Shown here piece by piece: positions 17,335 through 25,684 of a DNA stretch of 64,000 nucleotides (positions are counted from its first letter, which is position 1; each line of letters starts with the position of its first letter). The notes under the pieces were generated by a model that saw only the letters and a program-made list of their open reading frames with translations, ran no database searches and was not told the DNA's origin. Position numbers and translations under genes: made by a program. This DNA comes from Sphingobacteriales bacterium 44-15 (GTDB lineage: Bacteria > Bacteroidota > Bacteroidia > Chitinophagales > Chitinophagaceae). The stretch spans positions 62,001 through 126,000 of the forward strand of contig MKWG01000046.1 in NCBI GenBank assembly GCA_001899685.1. The letters are read 5' to 3'.

Positions 17335-17865
17335 TTAAGATGTTTTGACAGGAAAATATCCGTTATATCTTCCGGGGACCAGCTCGTATTTTTTAAGATC
17401 AGTCATCACGTATTTTGAATTCATAAATCCCTGTATTACCCGGCGCTTTGTAATATTGATCATCGTTGTAAGCTGCTTATTGTCCTGCCTGCCGCCGGCA
17501 ATATCATCCAGGAGTGTTGCCTTTTGCGTATCGCTGCATTGCACAAAAGCATTATTATATTTTTGCCTGGAAAACTGGTCAATGCTGTCCAGTCCTGCCA
17601 TGAATACCTGCTGTTCTGCAGCGTCGCTGCAATCGTCTACCATTTTCAATGTAAACAGATGCAGGTTCATATCCCTGGCGCCGGGCATATCGTTTTTAGG
17701 AATGATGGTTTCCGCTACGGCTGCCAGCAGCGTTTCCTGATCCGCAGTTACAGGCAGGTTCTTCAGCGCTATCGAAGCTTTCCCGGGATCGCCTGAGCAG
17801 GAGGGAAGTATAGCGACACCCCCTGCAATGATCATCATCTGCTTTATTGCCGATCTTCTTTTCAT
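17335..17865 (-). CDS. Gluconate 2-dehydrogenase subunit 3-like protein (Tat/lipoprotein-like)
   Basis: A 176-residue small subunit for the GMC dehydrogenase directly downstream. The N-terminus MKRRSAIKQMMIIAGGVAILPSCSG has a twin arginine followed by a hydrophobic stretch and a lipobox-like LPSC, so it may be exported by Tat and lipidated at C24. The body (ETLLAAVAETIIPKNDMPGARD, then HLFTLKMVDDC) is typical of the gluconate_2-dh3 family, which escorts and stabilises the catalytic subunit. The order small subunit then GMC subunit is the usual one. Confidence 0.85.
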   Translation of the reverse strand: MKRRSAIKQMMIIAGGVAILPSCSGDPGKASIALKNLPVTADQETLLAAVAETIIPKNDMPGARDMNLHLFTLKMVDDCSDAAEQQVFMAGLDSIDQFSRQKYNNAFVQCSDTQKATLLDDIAGGRQDNKQLTTMINITKRRVIQGFMNSKYVMTDLKKYELVPGRYNGYFPVKTS

Positions 17866-17896
17866 GGCTTAAAGATAAAAATAAACCTCACAGGTC

Positions 17897-18631
17897 TTAC
17901 ATCAATCTCCCTTTTAAAATATGACCACAGCTCCTGAAGCCGGCTTTCTCAAGAGTAGCTTTTGAAATATGATTATGAATATTGCATCTTGCAGCGGGGA
18001 TGCGCATCATAGACCAGGCTTCCCTTTTTAATTCCTGCACGATCAGGCTTCCATATCCTTTTTGCCTGAAAGGCTCTTTTACCTGCATATAAATATCGGC
18101 ATAAGGCCAGTTGTAATTCAGCATAAGCCCACCTGATGCTACAAGCGCACCTTCTGCTTCCATAACAAATTCGCTGTCCTCTCCATTCCATTCATCTTCA
18201 TTGCTGCGTTTCCTGAAGCGGGTACCGGGAATGACCAGGCTGGTAGTACGGTGATCTTCAAAAAGGATTGACTCTGCTGCAATATTACCCGTATATCGGA
18301 AAAGCAGGTCAATGATCATAGCGTCATTGCTCTGGCATTCGATATACTTTGCATTACAGGCGGAGCGCAATTTTTCAAAGCATCCTGTACTGTAGCGGGC
18401 AAACGGAGGAAGCAGATAAAATTCAAATATGGCATCTCTTTCTTCTCTTTTATCGCTGCCCCATACAGCACTGTAACCAATAGTATTGCCATCTACTGAA
18501 AAAATATAGTCGTCGCACCAATTGTAATCATGACATTTATTATAAACAAACTGGAATTTCCGCTCGTGCAAAAAATGCTCCCTGAGCACTTTAATATCCG
18601 GAGGCATACATTTTTTTATTTCAATGCTCAC
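17897..18631 (-). CDS. GNAT-family N-acetyltransferase, GTG start
   Basis: A 244-residue protein. The C-terminal part carries the acetyl-CoA-binding GNAT motif (EPFRQKGYGSLIVQELKREA, Q/R-x-x-G-x-G form) followed by the usual late helix and CNIHNHISKATLEKAGFRSCG. The N-terminal part looks like a second, degenerate GNAT-like half. Substrate unknown. The start is GTG at 18631, three bases after the stop of the VOC gene, so the two form an operon. Confidence 0.8.
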   Translation of the reverse strand: MSIEIKKCMPPDIKVLREHFLHERKFQFVYNKCHDYNWCDDYIFSVDGNTIGYSAVWGSDKREERDAIFEFYLLPPFARYSTGCFEKLRSACNAKYIECQSNDAMIIDLLFRYTGNIAAESILFEDHRTTSLVIPGTRFRKRSNEDEWNGEDSEFVMEAEGALVASGGLMLNYNWPYADIYMQVKEPFRQKGYGSLIVQELKREAWSMMRIPAARCNIHNHISKATLEKAGFRSCGHILKGRLM

Positions 18632-18634
18632 CCA

Positions 18635-19057
18635 TCAAAGCTTTAGATTGTTATTTTCATCTAATTCCCAGAACGGGTTATACGCCACTTCAAACAGGTA
18701 GCCGTCTAAATCCCTGAAGTAACCGCTGTAACCACCCCAGTAAACTTTCTGTGCAGGCTTTACTATTGTTGCGCCCAGTTTTGCAACCTGCTTCAAAACC
18801 TCATCAACTTCCTCTTCCGATTTGGCGTTATATGAAATAGTCAGTCCTGAAAATGCTGACGGCTGATATTTTAATGTCGTATCTTCTGCAAGCTCATGCC
18901 GGGGATGCAAAGCCAGCACAATCCCGCCCAGGGGGAACAAAGCCAGCCCGTCCATACTTTTGTCCGACTTTTTCCAGCCAAGGCCTTTTTCGTAAAAGGC
19001 TAATGATCTTTCAAAGTCATCAACGCCAAGCGTTATTAAGTTCAGTTTTTGCCGCAT
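18635..19057 (-). CDS. VOC-superfamily protein (glyoxalase/bleomycin-resistance fold)
   Basis: A 140-residue protein with the paired beta-alpha-beta-beta-beta layout: LNLITLGVDDFERSLAFYEKGLGW at the N-terminus, and WGGYSGYFRDLDGYLFEVAYNPFW at the C-terminus with the usual late glutamate. The first strand lacks the common metal histidine, so the metal site may differ. Substrate unknown; co-transcribed with the GNAT gene. Confidence 0.85.
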   Translation of the reverse strand: MRQKLNLITLGVDDFERSLAFYEKGLGWKKSDKSMDGLALFPLGGIVLALHPRHELAEDTTLKYQPSAFSGLTISYNAKSEEEVDEVLKQVAKLGATIVKPAQKVYWGGYSGYFRDLDGYLFEVAYNPFWELDENNNLKL

Positions 19058-19100
19058 TGTTTTATCGTTTTTGTAGGTGTGTGATGATAGTTGCTATCCT

Positions 19101-19973
19101 TCATTTATGCTGTCCTGTCGCCATTTTATAAGCCATCGCCGCATTGGAAAGCGGTGTTAAAGTATCTGATAAAATATTGTAAGTTCCTTTTTCAGCCAGT
19201 TCGCCGGCTATTTTTTTAATTAAAGCTAAAGTCGCTTTCATCAAACCGGAACCCATGCTTAAGCGGGCGACGCCTAAATCCTGCAGCTCCTGTACGGATG
19301 GAGGTAATCCTCCTCCAATTCCCGGGTTCGCAAGAATATTAATAGGGGCGTTGATTTCTTTAACCAGTGTCGAAATGGTTTCTTTATCCCATACAGGTTG
19401 CACAAATATGCAGTCTGCACCGGCTTCCCGGTATTTATTGCCGCGTCTAATTGATTCAGATAATTTTTCCCGTAGCGAGCCCGAAGAAGTATAAAATGAA
19501 TCTGTTCTTGCATTAATGACCAAATGAAAGCCCAGTGAATCTGATAATGCACGGATGGCTGATATCCGTTCACAAAATTCCATTTCGTCAATTAATATCG
19601 GATTCAGATCAATGCTGTCTTCGATGTTTATTCCCACAATTCCTGTTGCAATTATCTTTTCAACAGCATCAATGATTTCACCTAAATTATTTCCGTATCC
19701 GGCTTCTATATCTACGGTCACCGGAACATGTACTGCATTTACGATTCCCGTAACAGCGTGAATCATTTCGGGCAACTGTATTACCTGGCAGTCGGGATAT
19801 CCTAAAGATGCGGCTATTCCCATGCTTGTAGTTGCAACGGCTTTATAGCCGCTTGCTTCTATCAGCTTAGAGCTTCCCGTGTCCCAGGAGTTTGCCAGCA
19901 CCAGGATTTCTGTATCGTGATGAAATTTGAGGAACAGCGTGGCTTTTTTTTTTTGAATGCTTGAAACCATCAT
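19101..19973 (-). CDS. Isocitrate lyase / PEP mutase-family enzyme
   Basis: A 290-residue TIM-barrel protein. The blocks LVLANSWDTGSSKLIEASG, VTVDIEAGYG, GINIEDS and LVINARTDSFY are those of the PEP mutase/isocitrate lyase superfamily, with Asp and Glu ligands for magnesium. It lacks the KKCGH catalytic loop of true isocitrate and methylisocitrate lyases, so it is more likely a phosphonomutase-like or oxaloacetate/2-oxo-acid-acting relative. No phosphonate genes are adjacent. The second ATG directly after the first could also be used. Confidence 0.85.
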   Translation of the reverse strand: MMVSSIQKKKATLFLKFHHDTEILVLANSWDTGSSKLIEASGYKAVATTSMGIAASLGYPDCQVIQLPEMIHAVTGIVNAVHVPVTVDIEAGYGNNLGEIIDAVEKIIATGIVGINIEDSIDLNPILIDEMEFCERISAIRALSDSLGFHLVINARTDSFYTSSGSLREKLSESIRRGNKYREAGADCIFVQPVWDKETISTLVKEINAPINILANPGIGGGLPPSVQELQDLGVARLSMGSGLMKATLALIKKIAGELAEKGTYNILSDTLTPLSNAAMAYKMATGQHK

Positions 19974-20358
19974 AAGGTTCCTTTTTAATAAAAATACAAA
20001 AGTTCATTGTTGTTGCTTAGTTTGTAGGAACGCATTTCAAATTTTTTCACCTTTTTCTCCTGCGAGGAGATGGGATTGCAGGAGTGAGGGAAATATATGC
20101 AGCTAAAATTTAAAATGTGTCGCTCATAGTGGCCCGCCGGGGACAGAAGCTGGTAGCGGCGCTTTTTATTCTATGATTGTCCTGAATGTCAGGTTTACTC
20201 TTGCTGCAGTTATTTTTTACCCGGCGGCAGCTTGTGTAACCAACAGATCTGACTTTCTTTGAAATGTTGCATTCGGGAATTTTTCTTTGAACCCCTTCAA
20301 AGCCTTTTCTTCATTGCTAATGCTTTATCCTTTATACGTATTCTGCCCGGTAAGATCT
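19974..20358. other. Gap without recognised gene (385 bp)
   Basis: Between two minus-strand genes. I find no reading frame of convincing length or composition, no tRNA-like cloverleaf and no strong terminator. Around 20125-20260 GC content rises and a CCGCCGGGG / CCCGGCGGC pair could pair at long range, which may mark decayed coding sequence. Confidence 0.4.
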
Positions 20359-20850
20359 TTATCCCTGCTTCTTTATTGCTTTGATCACATTGTCCACGTC
20401 AGGCCGGCTGGAGAATGCCTTTACCTGCTTTCCTTCTTTGTTGTAAAGCACAACGAAGGGAAACTGGGTAACATTATAGTAATTCCTTACAAGAAAAGTT
20501 TTACCCTCGGTACCTGCTATGACATTATGATAAGAAGACAGCTTGAACTCTTCTGAAAAATGCTTCACCTCGTCTGCAGGAAGAAAAGTGACCATCACGA
20601 TCTGCTCCCCGGCAAAGCTTTTGTGCTTTTCCAGCATTTCCTGTGTAAAATGCCTGCAATGATCGCATTCCGGTGAGAAATACACCAGCATTACCGGGCC
20701 TTTCTTCAGTTGGGCGGCTTTAAAGCTGCTGCCATCTGCCAGCGTAATTTCAAAAGGCGCGATCCTGCCGTTGTTTTTTGCAGCTTGAGAAAATAATGAG
20801 AGCGATGCGAATGTCATTGCCAGTAACAGGAGAGATTTTCTATACATCAT
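20359..20850 (-). CDS. Thioredoxin-like exported protein, CDHC active site
   Basis: A 163-residue protein with a signal peptide (about 1-23, LLLLAMTFASLSLFSQAA). The thioredoxin-like domain has VMLVYFSPECDHCRHFTQEM, with the redox pair C62 and C65, and the cis-proline region QFPFVVLYNKEG. It resembles TlpA/ResA-type periplasmic thiol oxidoreductases. Preceded by two ATGs in a row; either may start translation. Confidence 0.85.
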   Translation of the reverse strand: MMYRKSLLLLAMTFASLSLFSQAAKNNGRIAPFEITLADGSSFKAAQLKKGPVMLVYFSPECDHCRHFTQEMLEKHKSFAGEQIVMVTFLPADEVKHFSEEFKLSSYHNVIAGTEGKTFLVRNYYNVTQFPFVVLYNKEGKQVKAFSSRPDVDNVIKAIKKQG

Positions 20851-20942
20851 GCTTGCAATATTAGTTACCGAAGATAGTATATTGTTGCTTTGTAAAGCTC
20901 TGTTTATAATGCCGTATTTTTATCATACTTATTGTAAGGCCC

Positions 20943-21851
20943 ATGCATATTAACTATTATTTAATTGCCATAACAGCAGCACTATTTACAGCTTTTGGTG
21001 CAGCGGAACGCAGCCCTTTCATTCAAAGCGGAAAGCTTCCTGCAGCCCGTCATCACTATGCTGCTTACGGGAACGGATATACGGAGTTTCAGGACGTACA
21101 ATATGGTGATGCAGAAGGGAGATACAATCTGCTTGACGCTTACCTGCCAGATAACAGGACTGACAGCACGAAAGTGATTGTGTATATACATGGAGGCAGC
21201 TGGGTGAAGGGCGATAAAAAAGAGCTCCCCCGTCAATTCATAGACGAACTAGTGGGCAGGCAGGGATATGCCGTAGCTACTATCAACTACAGGCTGGTAA
21301 AGGAAGGGCGGAATATTTTCCCCGCACAAATAGAAGACATGCGGAAGGCGCTGGCTTTTATTTCAGCTAATGCACGGGAATACAGGTACTGCCCTGACCG
21401 GTTTGCCCTGATGGGCGCAAGCGCCGGGGCGCATCTTGCGTTGCTGTATGCTTATGCCTACGACAGCCTCCGTCAGGTGAAGACCGTAGTGGATATCTTT
21501 GGACCTACCGATCTGTCTGACCCTTCTGTACGGGCCGAGGGGTTGGAGAGCAATGACATCATCGTGAACTACCTGGGAACAAAAGATACCGTAGCAACTG
21601 TTGTAAAAAAAGCAAGCCCTTACTTTCAGTTAACTGCGTCAGGAGGAGTGCCCACAATCCTTTTTCATGGTACTGCTGATGAGTTGGTGAATGTGCGGCA
21701 GTCTGAAAAGCTGTATGAAAAGCTTAAGGCTTTACACGTACCGGCACAGTTGGAATTATATCCCGGAGGTAAGCATGACCTGCCGCCGCTTGTGGCAGTG
21801 GATGTGTTTGGTAAGATCATAGCATGGCTGAAACAATATTATCCGGCGTAA
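20943..21851 (+). CDS. Exported alpha/beta hydrolase (esterase/lipase, HSL-like)
   Basis: A 302-residue esterase with an N-terminal hydrophobic export segment (about 4-20). The oxyanion motif HGGSW (83-87), nucleophile S160 in GASAG, acid D246 in GTADELV and base H278 in GGKHD are all in the expected order. This family hydrolyses short acyl esters, including acetylated sugars or xylan. It is divergent from the thioredoxin-like gene, so the 92-bp gap contains promoters for both. Confidence 0.88.
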   Translation: MHINYYLIAITAALFTAFGAAERSPFIQSGKLPAARHHYAAYGNGYTEFQDVQYGDAEGRYNLLDAYLPDNRTDSTKVIVYIHGGSWVKGDKKELPRQFIDELVGRQGYAVATINYRLVKEGRNIFPAQIEDMRKALAFISANAREYRYCPDRFALMGASAGAHLALLYAYAYDSLRQVKTVVDIFGPTDLSDPSVRAEGLESNDIIVNYLGTKDTVATVVKKASPYFQLTASGGVPTILFHGTADELVNVRQSEKLYEKLKALHVPAQLELYPGGKHDLPPLVAVDVFGKIIAWLKQYYPA

Positions 21852-21949
21852 TACAACCTGTCTCTTATGAGAGAGAATTTTTGCTGAAGCGTTTATTCAT
21901 CAGTATAAAGTTGGTATCTTAACACTCTTTATTTTTCAATTGTCGCTAT

Positions 21950-23173
21950 ATGAGCATAAAATCTTTTTTTAGTTTACCGGTATTTACCTTAATCATTGTA
22001 GTTATGTCTTGCAACGAACCCCAGCCCGCGAAAGAAAATGAACCTGCCAAAGGAACTTATGGATATGATGCCGCTTTTTTGAAAAAACATTTAAAACAAA
22101 CCATTGAACTGTTCAATGAAGAGGGTGCGAGAGTGCTGCTTACTCCCGACTACCAGGGGCGGGTAATGACAAGCTCTGCCGGTAAAGATACCGGCAACAG
22201 CTTTGGGTGGATCAATTATGACCTTATCGCTTCCGGAAAATTCAAGCCGCAGTTCAATGCAGTAGGAGGGGAGGAGAGGTTCTGGATAGGGCCGGAAGGT
22301 GGTCAGTATTCTTTTTATTTTAAGCAGGGGGATTCCTTTAATATCAGGCACTGGCAGGTGCCGCCGGTCGTTGATACTATACCCTATAATGTAGTGAAAT
22401 CTGACAGCAACAGCGCTGTTTTCAGGCAAACAGCAACGGTTACCAACTATAGCGGAACACCGTTTTCCATTGAGATCACAAGAGGTGTAAAATTGCTGGA
22501 TAAAGAGACGCTCAGCGGCCGGCTGCATGCGGGTATTCCCGCGGGAGTGAAATGGGTGGCTTATGAAACGGATAATGCAGTGAAAAATGTGGGAACCAAC
22601 GAATGGAAAAAAGAAACCGGGCTGCTTTCTATCTGGCTCCTGGGTATGTTCACTCCTTCAGACGAGACGGTGACCATCGTGCCGTTTAAAAATATACCGG
22701 ATGCAAAAAATTATGTGACCGATAATTATTTTGGCAAAATACCCGAAGACCGCCTGCTGACGAGCGATAGTACCCTATTGCTCAAATGTGATGGCAAACA
22801 TCGCAGCAAGCTCGGTCTTTCGCCCGCGATCGCCCGCTCTGTTGCAGGCAGCTACGATTACAAGCGGAATGTGCTTACGCTTATCCTGTTTGAAGTAGAT
22901 ACTTCCGGCGCTTATGTGAACTCAAAATGGGAGTTACAAAAAGAGCCTTATAAAGGAGATGTGGTAAACGCGTATAATGATGGCCCGCTGGAAGATGGGT
23001 CGCAATTAGGACCTTTTTATGAAATCGAATCTTCTTCAGCAGCACAGGAACTGAAGCCCGGAGGCACACAACGGTACAGGCAGGTTACCTGCCATTTTGA
23101 AGGAGATTACACCGCATTGCAGGATATGGCGCTGAAGTTATTGGGCGTTAAGTTAGACAGTATCAAAATGTAA
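21950..23173 (+). CDS. DUF6786-like lipoprotein
   Basis: A 407-residue exported protein with a lipobox (VVMSC, lipid Cys at residue 21). The body is rich in strands and aromatic residues (GWINYDLIASG, GGEERFWIGPEGGQYSFYF), with the look of a galactose-mutarotase-like or carbohydrate-binding beta-sandwich. I place it in DUF6786 from memory of this pattern; no catalytic function is established. The FAH-family gene 68 bp downstream is probably co-transcribed. Confidence 0.7.
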   Translation: MSIKSFFSLPVFTLIIVVMSCNEPQPAKENEPAKGTYGYDAAFLKKHLKQTIELFNEEGARVLLTPDYQGRVMTSSAGKDTGNSFGWINYDLIASGKFKPQFNAVGGEERFWIGPEGGQYSFYFKQGDSFNIRHWQVPPVVDTIPYNVVKSDSNSAVFRQTATVTNYSGTPFSIEITRGVKLLDKETLSGRLHAGIPAGVKWVAYETDNAVKNVGTNEWKKETGLLSIWLLGMFTPSDETVTIVPFKNIPDAKNYVTDNYFGKIPEDRLLTSDSTLLLKCDGKHRSKLGLSPAIARSVAGSYDYKRNVLTLILFEVDTSGAYVNSKWELQKEPYKGDVVNAYNDGPLEDGSQLGPFYEIESSSAAQELKPGGTQRYRQVTCHFEGDYTALQDMALKLLGVKLDSIKM

Positions 23174-23241
23174 AAAGCTTCTCTGTACAGTGCCGGTATA
23201 GTACAATAAGGGCAAAGCAATTATTAAACTTAGTATTTAGC

Positions 23242-24090
23242 ATGAAATTATTCAAAACCTCAAATGGTATAGTAGTAGAGCATGAGCAGCAATATTATGT
23301 TCCGGGGATGGATATTGATGAGCTGATCAACAGGGATAACCTCTACAATTATTTGTTGTCGTCCCTTCAGGGTTTTACAAAGCTTTCTTCAGAGGCAATT
23401 GATTCTTTCAAAGACACTCCTTTGCTGGCTCCAATAGGCAGCCAGGAAGTATGGGCTGCCGGGGTAACTTACCTCCGCAGCAGGGATGCCCGCATGGAAG
23501 AATCAAAGGAATCGGGAGGCGCTACTTTTTATGATAAAGTATATGTGGCGGAAAGGCCCGAGCTTTTTTTCAAGTCGCTGCCTCACCGTGTAGCCGGCAG
23601 CGGGCAGGAAGTATATATCAGGAAAGATTCCAAATGGGATGTCCCGGAGCCCGAGCTTACATTGTATATCAATTCCAAAGGAAATATCCAGGCATATACT
23701 GTGGGTAATGATATGAGCTCAAGAAGCATTGAAGGTGAGAACCCGTTATATCTTCCTCAGGCCAAGACCTACGAAAAAAGTGCGGCAATAGGACCCTGCC
23801 TGTATATCCCCGAAAAGCCTGTCAGCCCGGATACTAATATCCACATGGTGATCAGCCGTAGCAATGCTACCGTTTTTGAAGGCACCATACAGATCAGCCA
23901 GATGAAAAGGACGCTCCCCGAGCTTGCAGGATTCCTTTTCAGGGAGATGGATTTTCCGGCAGGCGCTTTCTTAATGACAGGTACCTGCCTGGTGCCTGAT
24001 AATGATTTTACATTGCAGGTAGGCGATACCGTTAGTATTACTATTGATAATATCGGGACGCTGAGGAATGTGGTGAGGTATAAGGAGTAA
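23242..24090 (+). CDS. Fumarylacetoacetate hydrolase-family protein
   Basis: A 282-residue cytoplasmic enzyme of the FAH superfamily, which cleaves or hydrates acyl-pyruvate-type acids with magnesium. The family core is visible: VWAAGVTYLRSR, DKVYVAERPELFFKSLPHR, the metal Glu pair in WDVPEPELTL, YTVGNDMSSRSIEGENPLY and the late GDTVSITIDNIGTLRN. The length and the N-terminal domain resemble the 2-keto-3-deoxy-sugar-acid branch, so a role in sugar-acid breakdown is possible. It ends at a strong terminator shared with the opposite-strand SusD gene. Confidence 0.85.
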   Translation: MKLFKTSNGIVVEHEQQYYVPGMDIDELINRDNLYNYLLSSLQGFTKLSSEAIDSFKDTPLLAPIGSQEVWAAGVTYLRSRDARMEESKESGGATFYDKVYVAERPELFFKSLPHRVAGSGQEVYIRKDSKWDVPEPELTLYINSKGNIQAYTVGNDMSSRSIEGENPLYLPQAKTYEKSAAIGPCLYIPEKPVSPDTNIHMVISRSNATVFEGTIQISQMKRTLPELAGFLFREMDFPAGAFLMTGTCLVPDNDFTLQVGDTVSITIDNIGTLRNVVRYKE

Positions 24091-24120
24091 GGTATAAGGA
24101 AAGCCACAAATTGTAATTAT

Positions 24121-24155
24121 ATAAATGCCCGGCAAGACTATTGCCGGGCATTTAT
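24121..24155. terminator. Bidirectional rho-independent terminator
   Basis: A perfect 15-bp stem (ATAAATGCCCGGCAA with its complement) around a 5-base loop lies between convergent genes. Because the stem ends in A/T on both sides, a U-rich tail forms in both directions, so it can serve the FAH gene and the SusD gene alike. Confidence 0.85.
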
Positions 24156-24183
24156 TGTAAGGTGGTCCCTATACCCTTCCCCT

Positions 24184-25674
24184 TTAATTATACCCCGTAT
24201 TCTGCAATATTGAGCCATTGCTGTTATCAATTTCCTGCTGGGGATAGGGCAGCAGGTTGTTTTTAGGAGCCACAAAAGTTCTTTTAGGTTTATACGTACC
24301 TTCTGCCGGTAAGGCATTATATACTTCAGCGGCCAGACCCCATCTTACCAAATCAAAATGCCTTTCGCCACCTTCAAATGCCAGCTCCATCTTTCTTTCA
24401 TACATTAAATCGTTGAAAGTGGGAGCTGCAATCGGATCTAGGCCTGCCCTTTCCCTCACCTTGTTAAATGATTCGGCAGCAGCGGCTACTCCTGTCGTCC
24501 TGTTTTCAGGACCACCGCTATTCAGGTTCATAATAGCTTCTGCATGCAACAGCAGTATATCAGCATATCTTAATGCAGGAACATTTAACCCCGGAGCCCA
24601 GCCGGTATAGCTTTGCGCATAAGGCTGCATGAATTTTATACAAACCACATCCGATTGATTATTGGGCGCTATGAGCGTAGCCGTGATACCATTATAGGTA
24701 ACTTTGTCTACATTCCGCTTGGCAACTGTGGCCTTTTTCCTTTTGTCTCCGGGTTGATACGTATCATAAAAAGCATTGGTAGCGCTTACCAGACGCCAGC
24801 CTTCGCCCACCGGCTCGTCATTGTCAGGCTGTGTTCCGCCCCATACATTGTTGGGCAGGTACAGGATAGGAGTAATAGGGTAAGAATCATACCTGGCTCC
24901 CAGTACCCACAGCATTTCACTTTCATTATCATGATCAAGTGTAAACAGGTCGGAGTATACAGGATATAAACTGTGCTTTCCGGAGCTGATCACTTTTTCT
25001 GCTGCATCTTTACATTCCTGCCATTTTTTGCGATGTGCATATACTTTTGCCAGCAGGCCCCAGGCTGCTCCCTGGCCGGGGCGACCTTCTTCATGGTCAA
25101 ACGACAATTGGGTAGTAGCGTCTTTCAGGCTTGTTTCAATAGCATCCCATACCTGTTCTTCGGTAGCGCGTGTCAATGCCGACTCTGTATTGGAAGGATC
25201 ATAGATAGGCACGCCGCCATACCTGATAACCTCCTCGAAATACGCGAAAGCCAGCAGGAAATTTGCCTCTCCCAATATCCGGTTTTTCTGTGTCTGGTCC
25301 ATGTCAATATTGGGCACATTATACAATACGTCATTAGCTCTTTTAATTACCTGGTAATACTCTTTGTAACTGTTAAGGCTAAGGTCATTTTCTGTATTCT
25401 GCACGGCCCTGAATTCTGTCATTGCAATGAAATCAGAATAGTTATCATTCAGGTAACCGATATCGCTGAAAGCTTCCATACCGCACCATTCTTCACCGCC
25501 CAGCGCTTCTTCACCCTGCAGCGGGGAATATACGCCACCCAGCGCAGATTCAGCCTGATCCGCCGTTTTCCAGAAAACGGCATCGGTAAACTCATGTGGT
25601 TCCTTATCGAGAAAATCTTTGGAGCAGGCGCTTAAAAGGCTTGCCATCAATATATATACTGTATATTTTTTCAT
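24184..25674 (-). CDS. RagB/SusD-family nutrient-binding lipoprotein
   Basis: A 496-residue outer-membrane lipoprotein that captures a ligand above the SusC channel. Lipobox LLSAC at residues 13-17. The N-terminal block DFLDKEPHEFTDAVFWKTADQAESALGGVYSPLQ, the TPR-like helices (NRILGEANFLLAFAYFEEVIRYGGVPIY), and the C-terminal FNDLMYERKMELAFEGGERHFDLVRWG are family signatures. It lies 10 bp downstream of susC. No glycosidase follows in the same operon, so the ligand cannot be guessed from neighbours. Confidence 0.95.
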   Translation of the reverse strand: MKKYTVYILMASLLSACSKDFLDKEPHEFTDAVFWKTADQAESALGGVYSPLQGEEALGGEEWCGMEAFSDIGYLNDNYSDFIAMTEFRAVQNTENDLSLNSYKEYYQVIKRANDVLYNVPNIDMDQTQKNRILGEANFLLAFAYFEEVIRYGGVPIYDPSNTESALTRATEEQVWDAIETSLKDATTQLSFDHEEGRPGQGAAWGLLAKVYAHRKKWQECKDAAEKVISSGKHSLYPVYSDLFTLDHDNESEMLWVLGARYDSYPITPILYLPNNVWGGTQPDNDEPVGEGWRLVSATNAFYDTYQPGDKRKKATVAKRNVDKVTYNGITATLIAPNNQSDVVCIKFMQPYAQSYTGWAPGLNVPALRYADILLLHAEAIMNLNSGGPENRTTGVAAAAESFNKVRERAGLDPIAAPTFNDLMYERKMELAFEGGERHFDLVRWGLAAEVYNALPAEGTYKPKRTFVAPKNNLLPYPQQEIDNSNGSILQNTGYN

Positions 25675-25684
25675 AGCGGGAAAA

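Noticed and set aside
19101-19973. True isocitrate or methylisocitrate lyase
   Set aside because: The KKCGH catalytic loop is missing, so only the superfamily is claimed.
24973-25635. 220-codon plus-strand frame
   Set aside because: It is the antisense shadow of the SusD gene.
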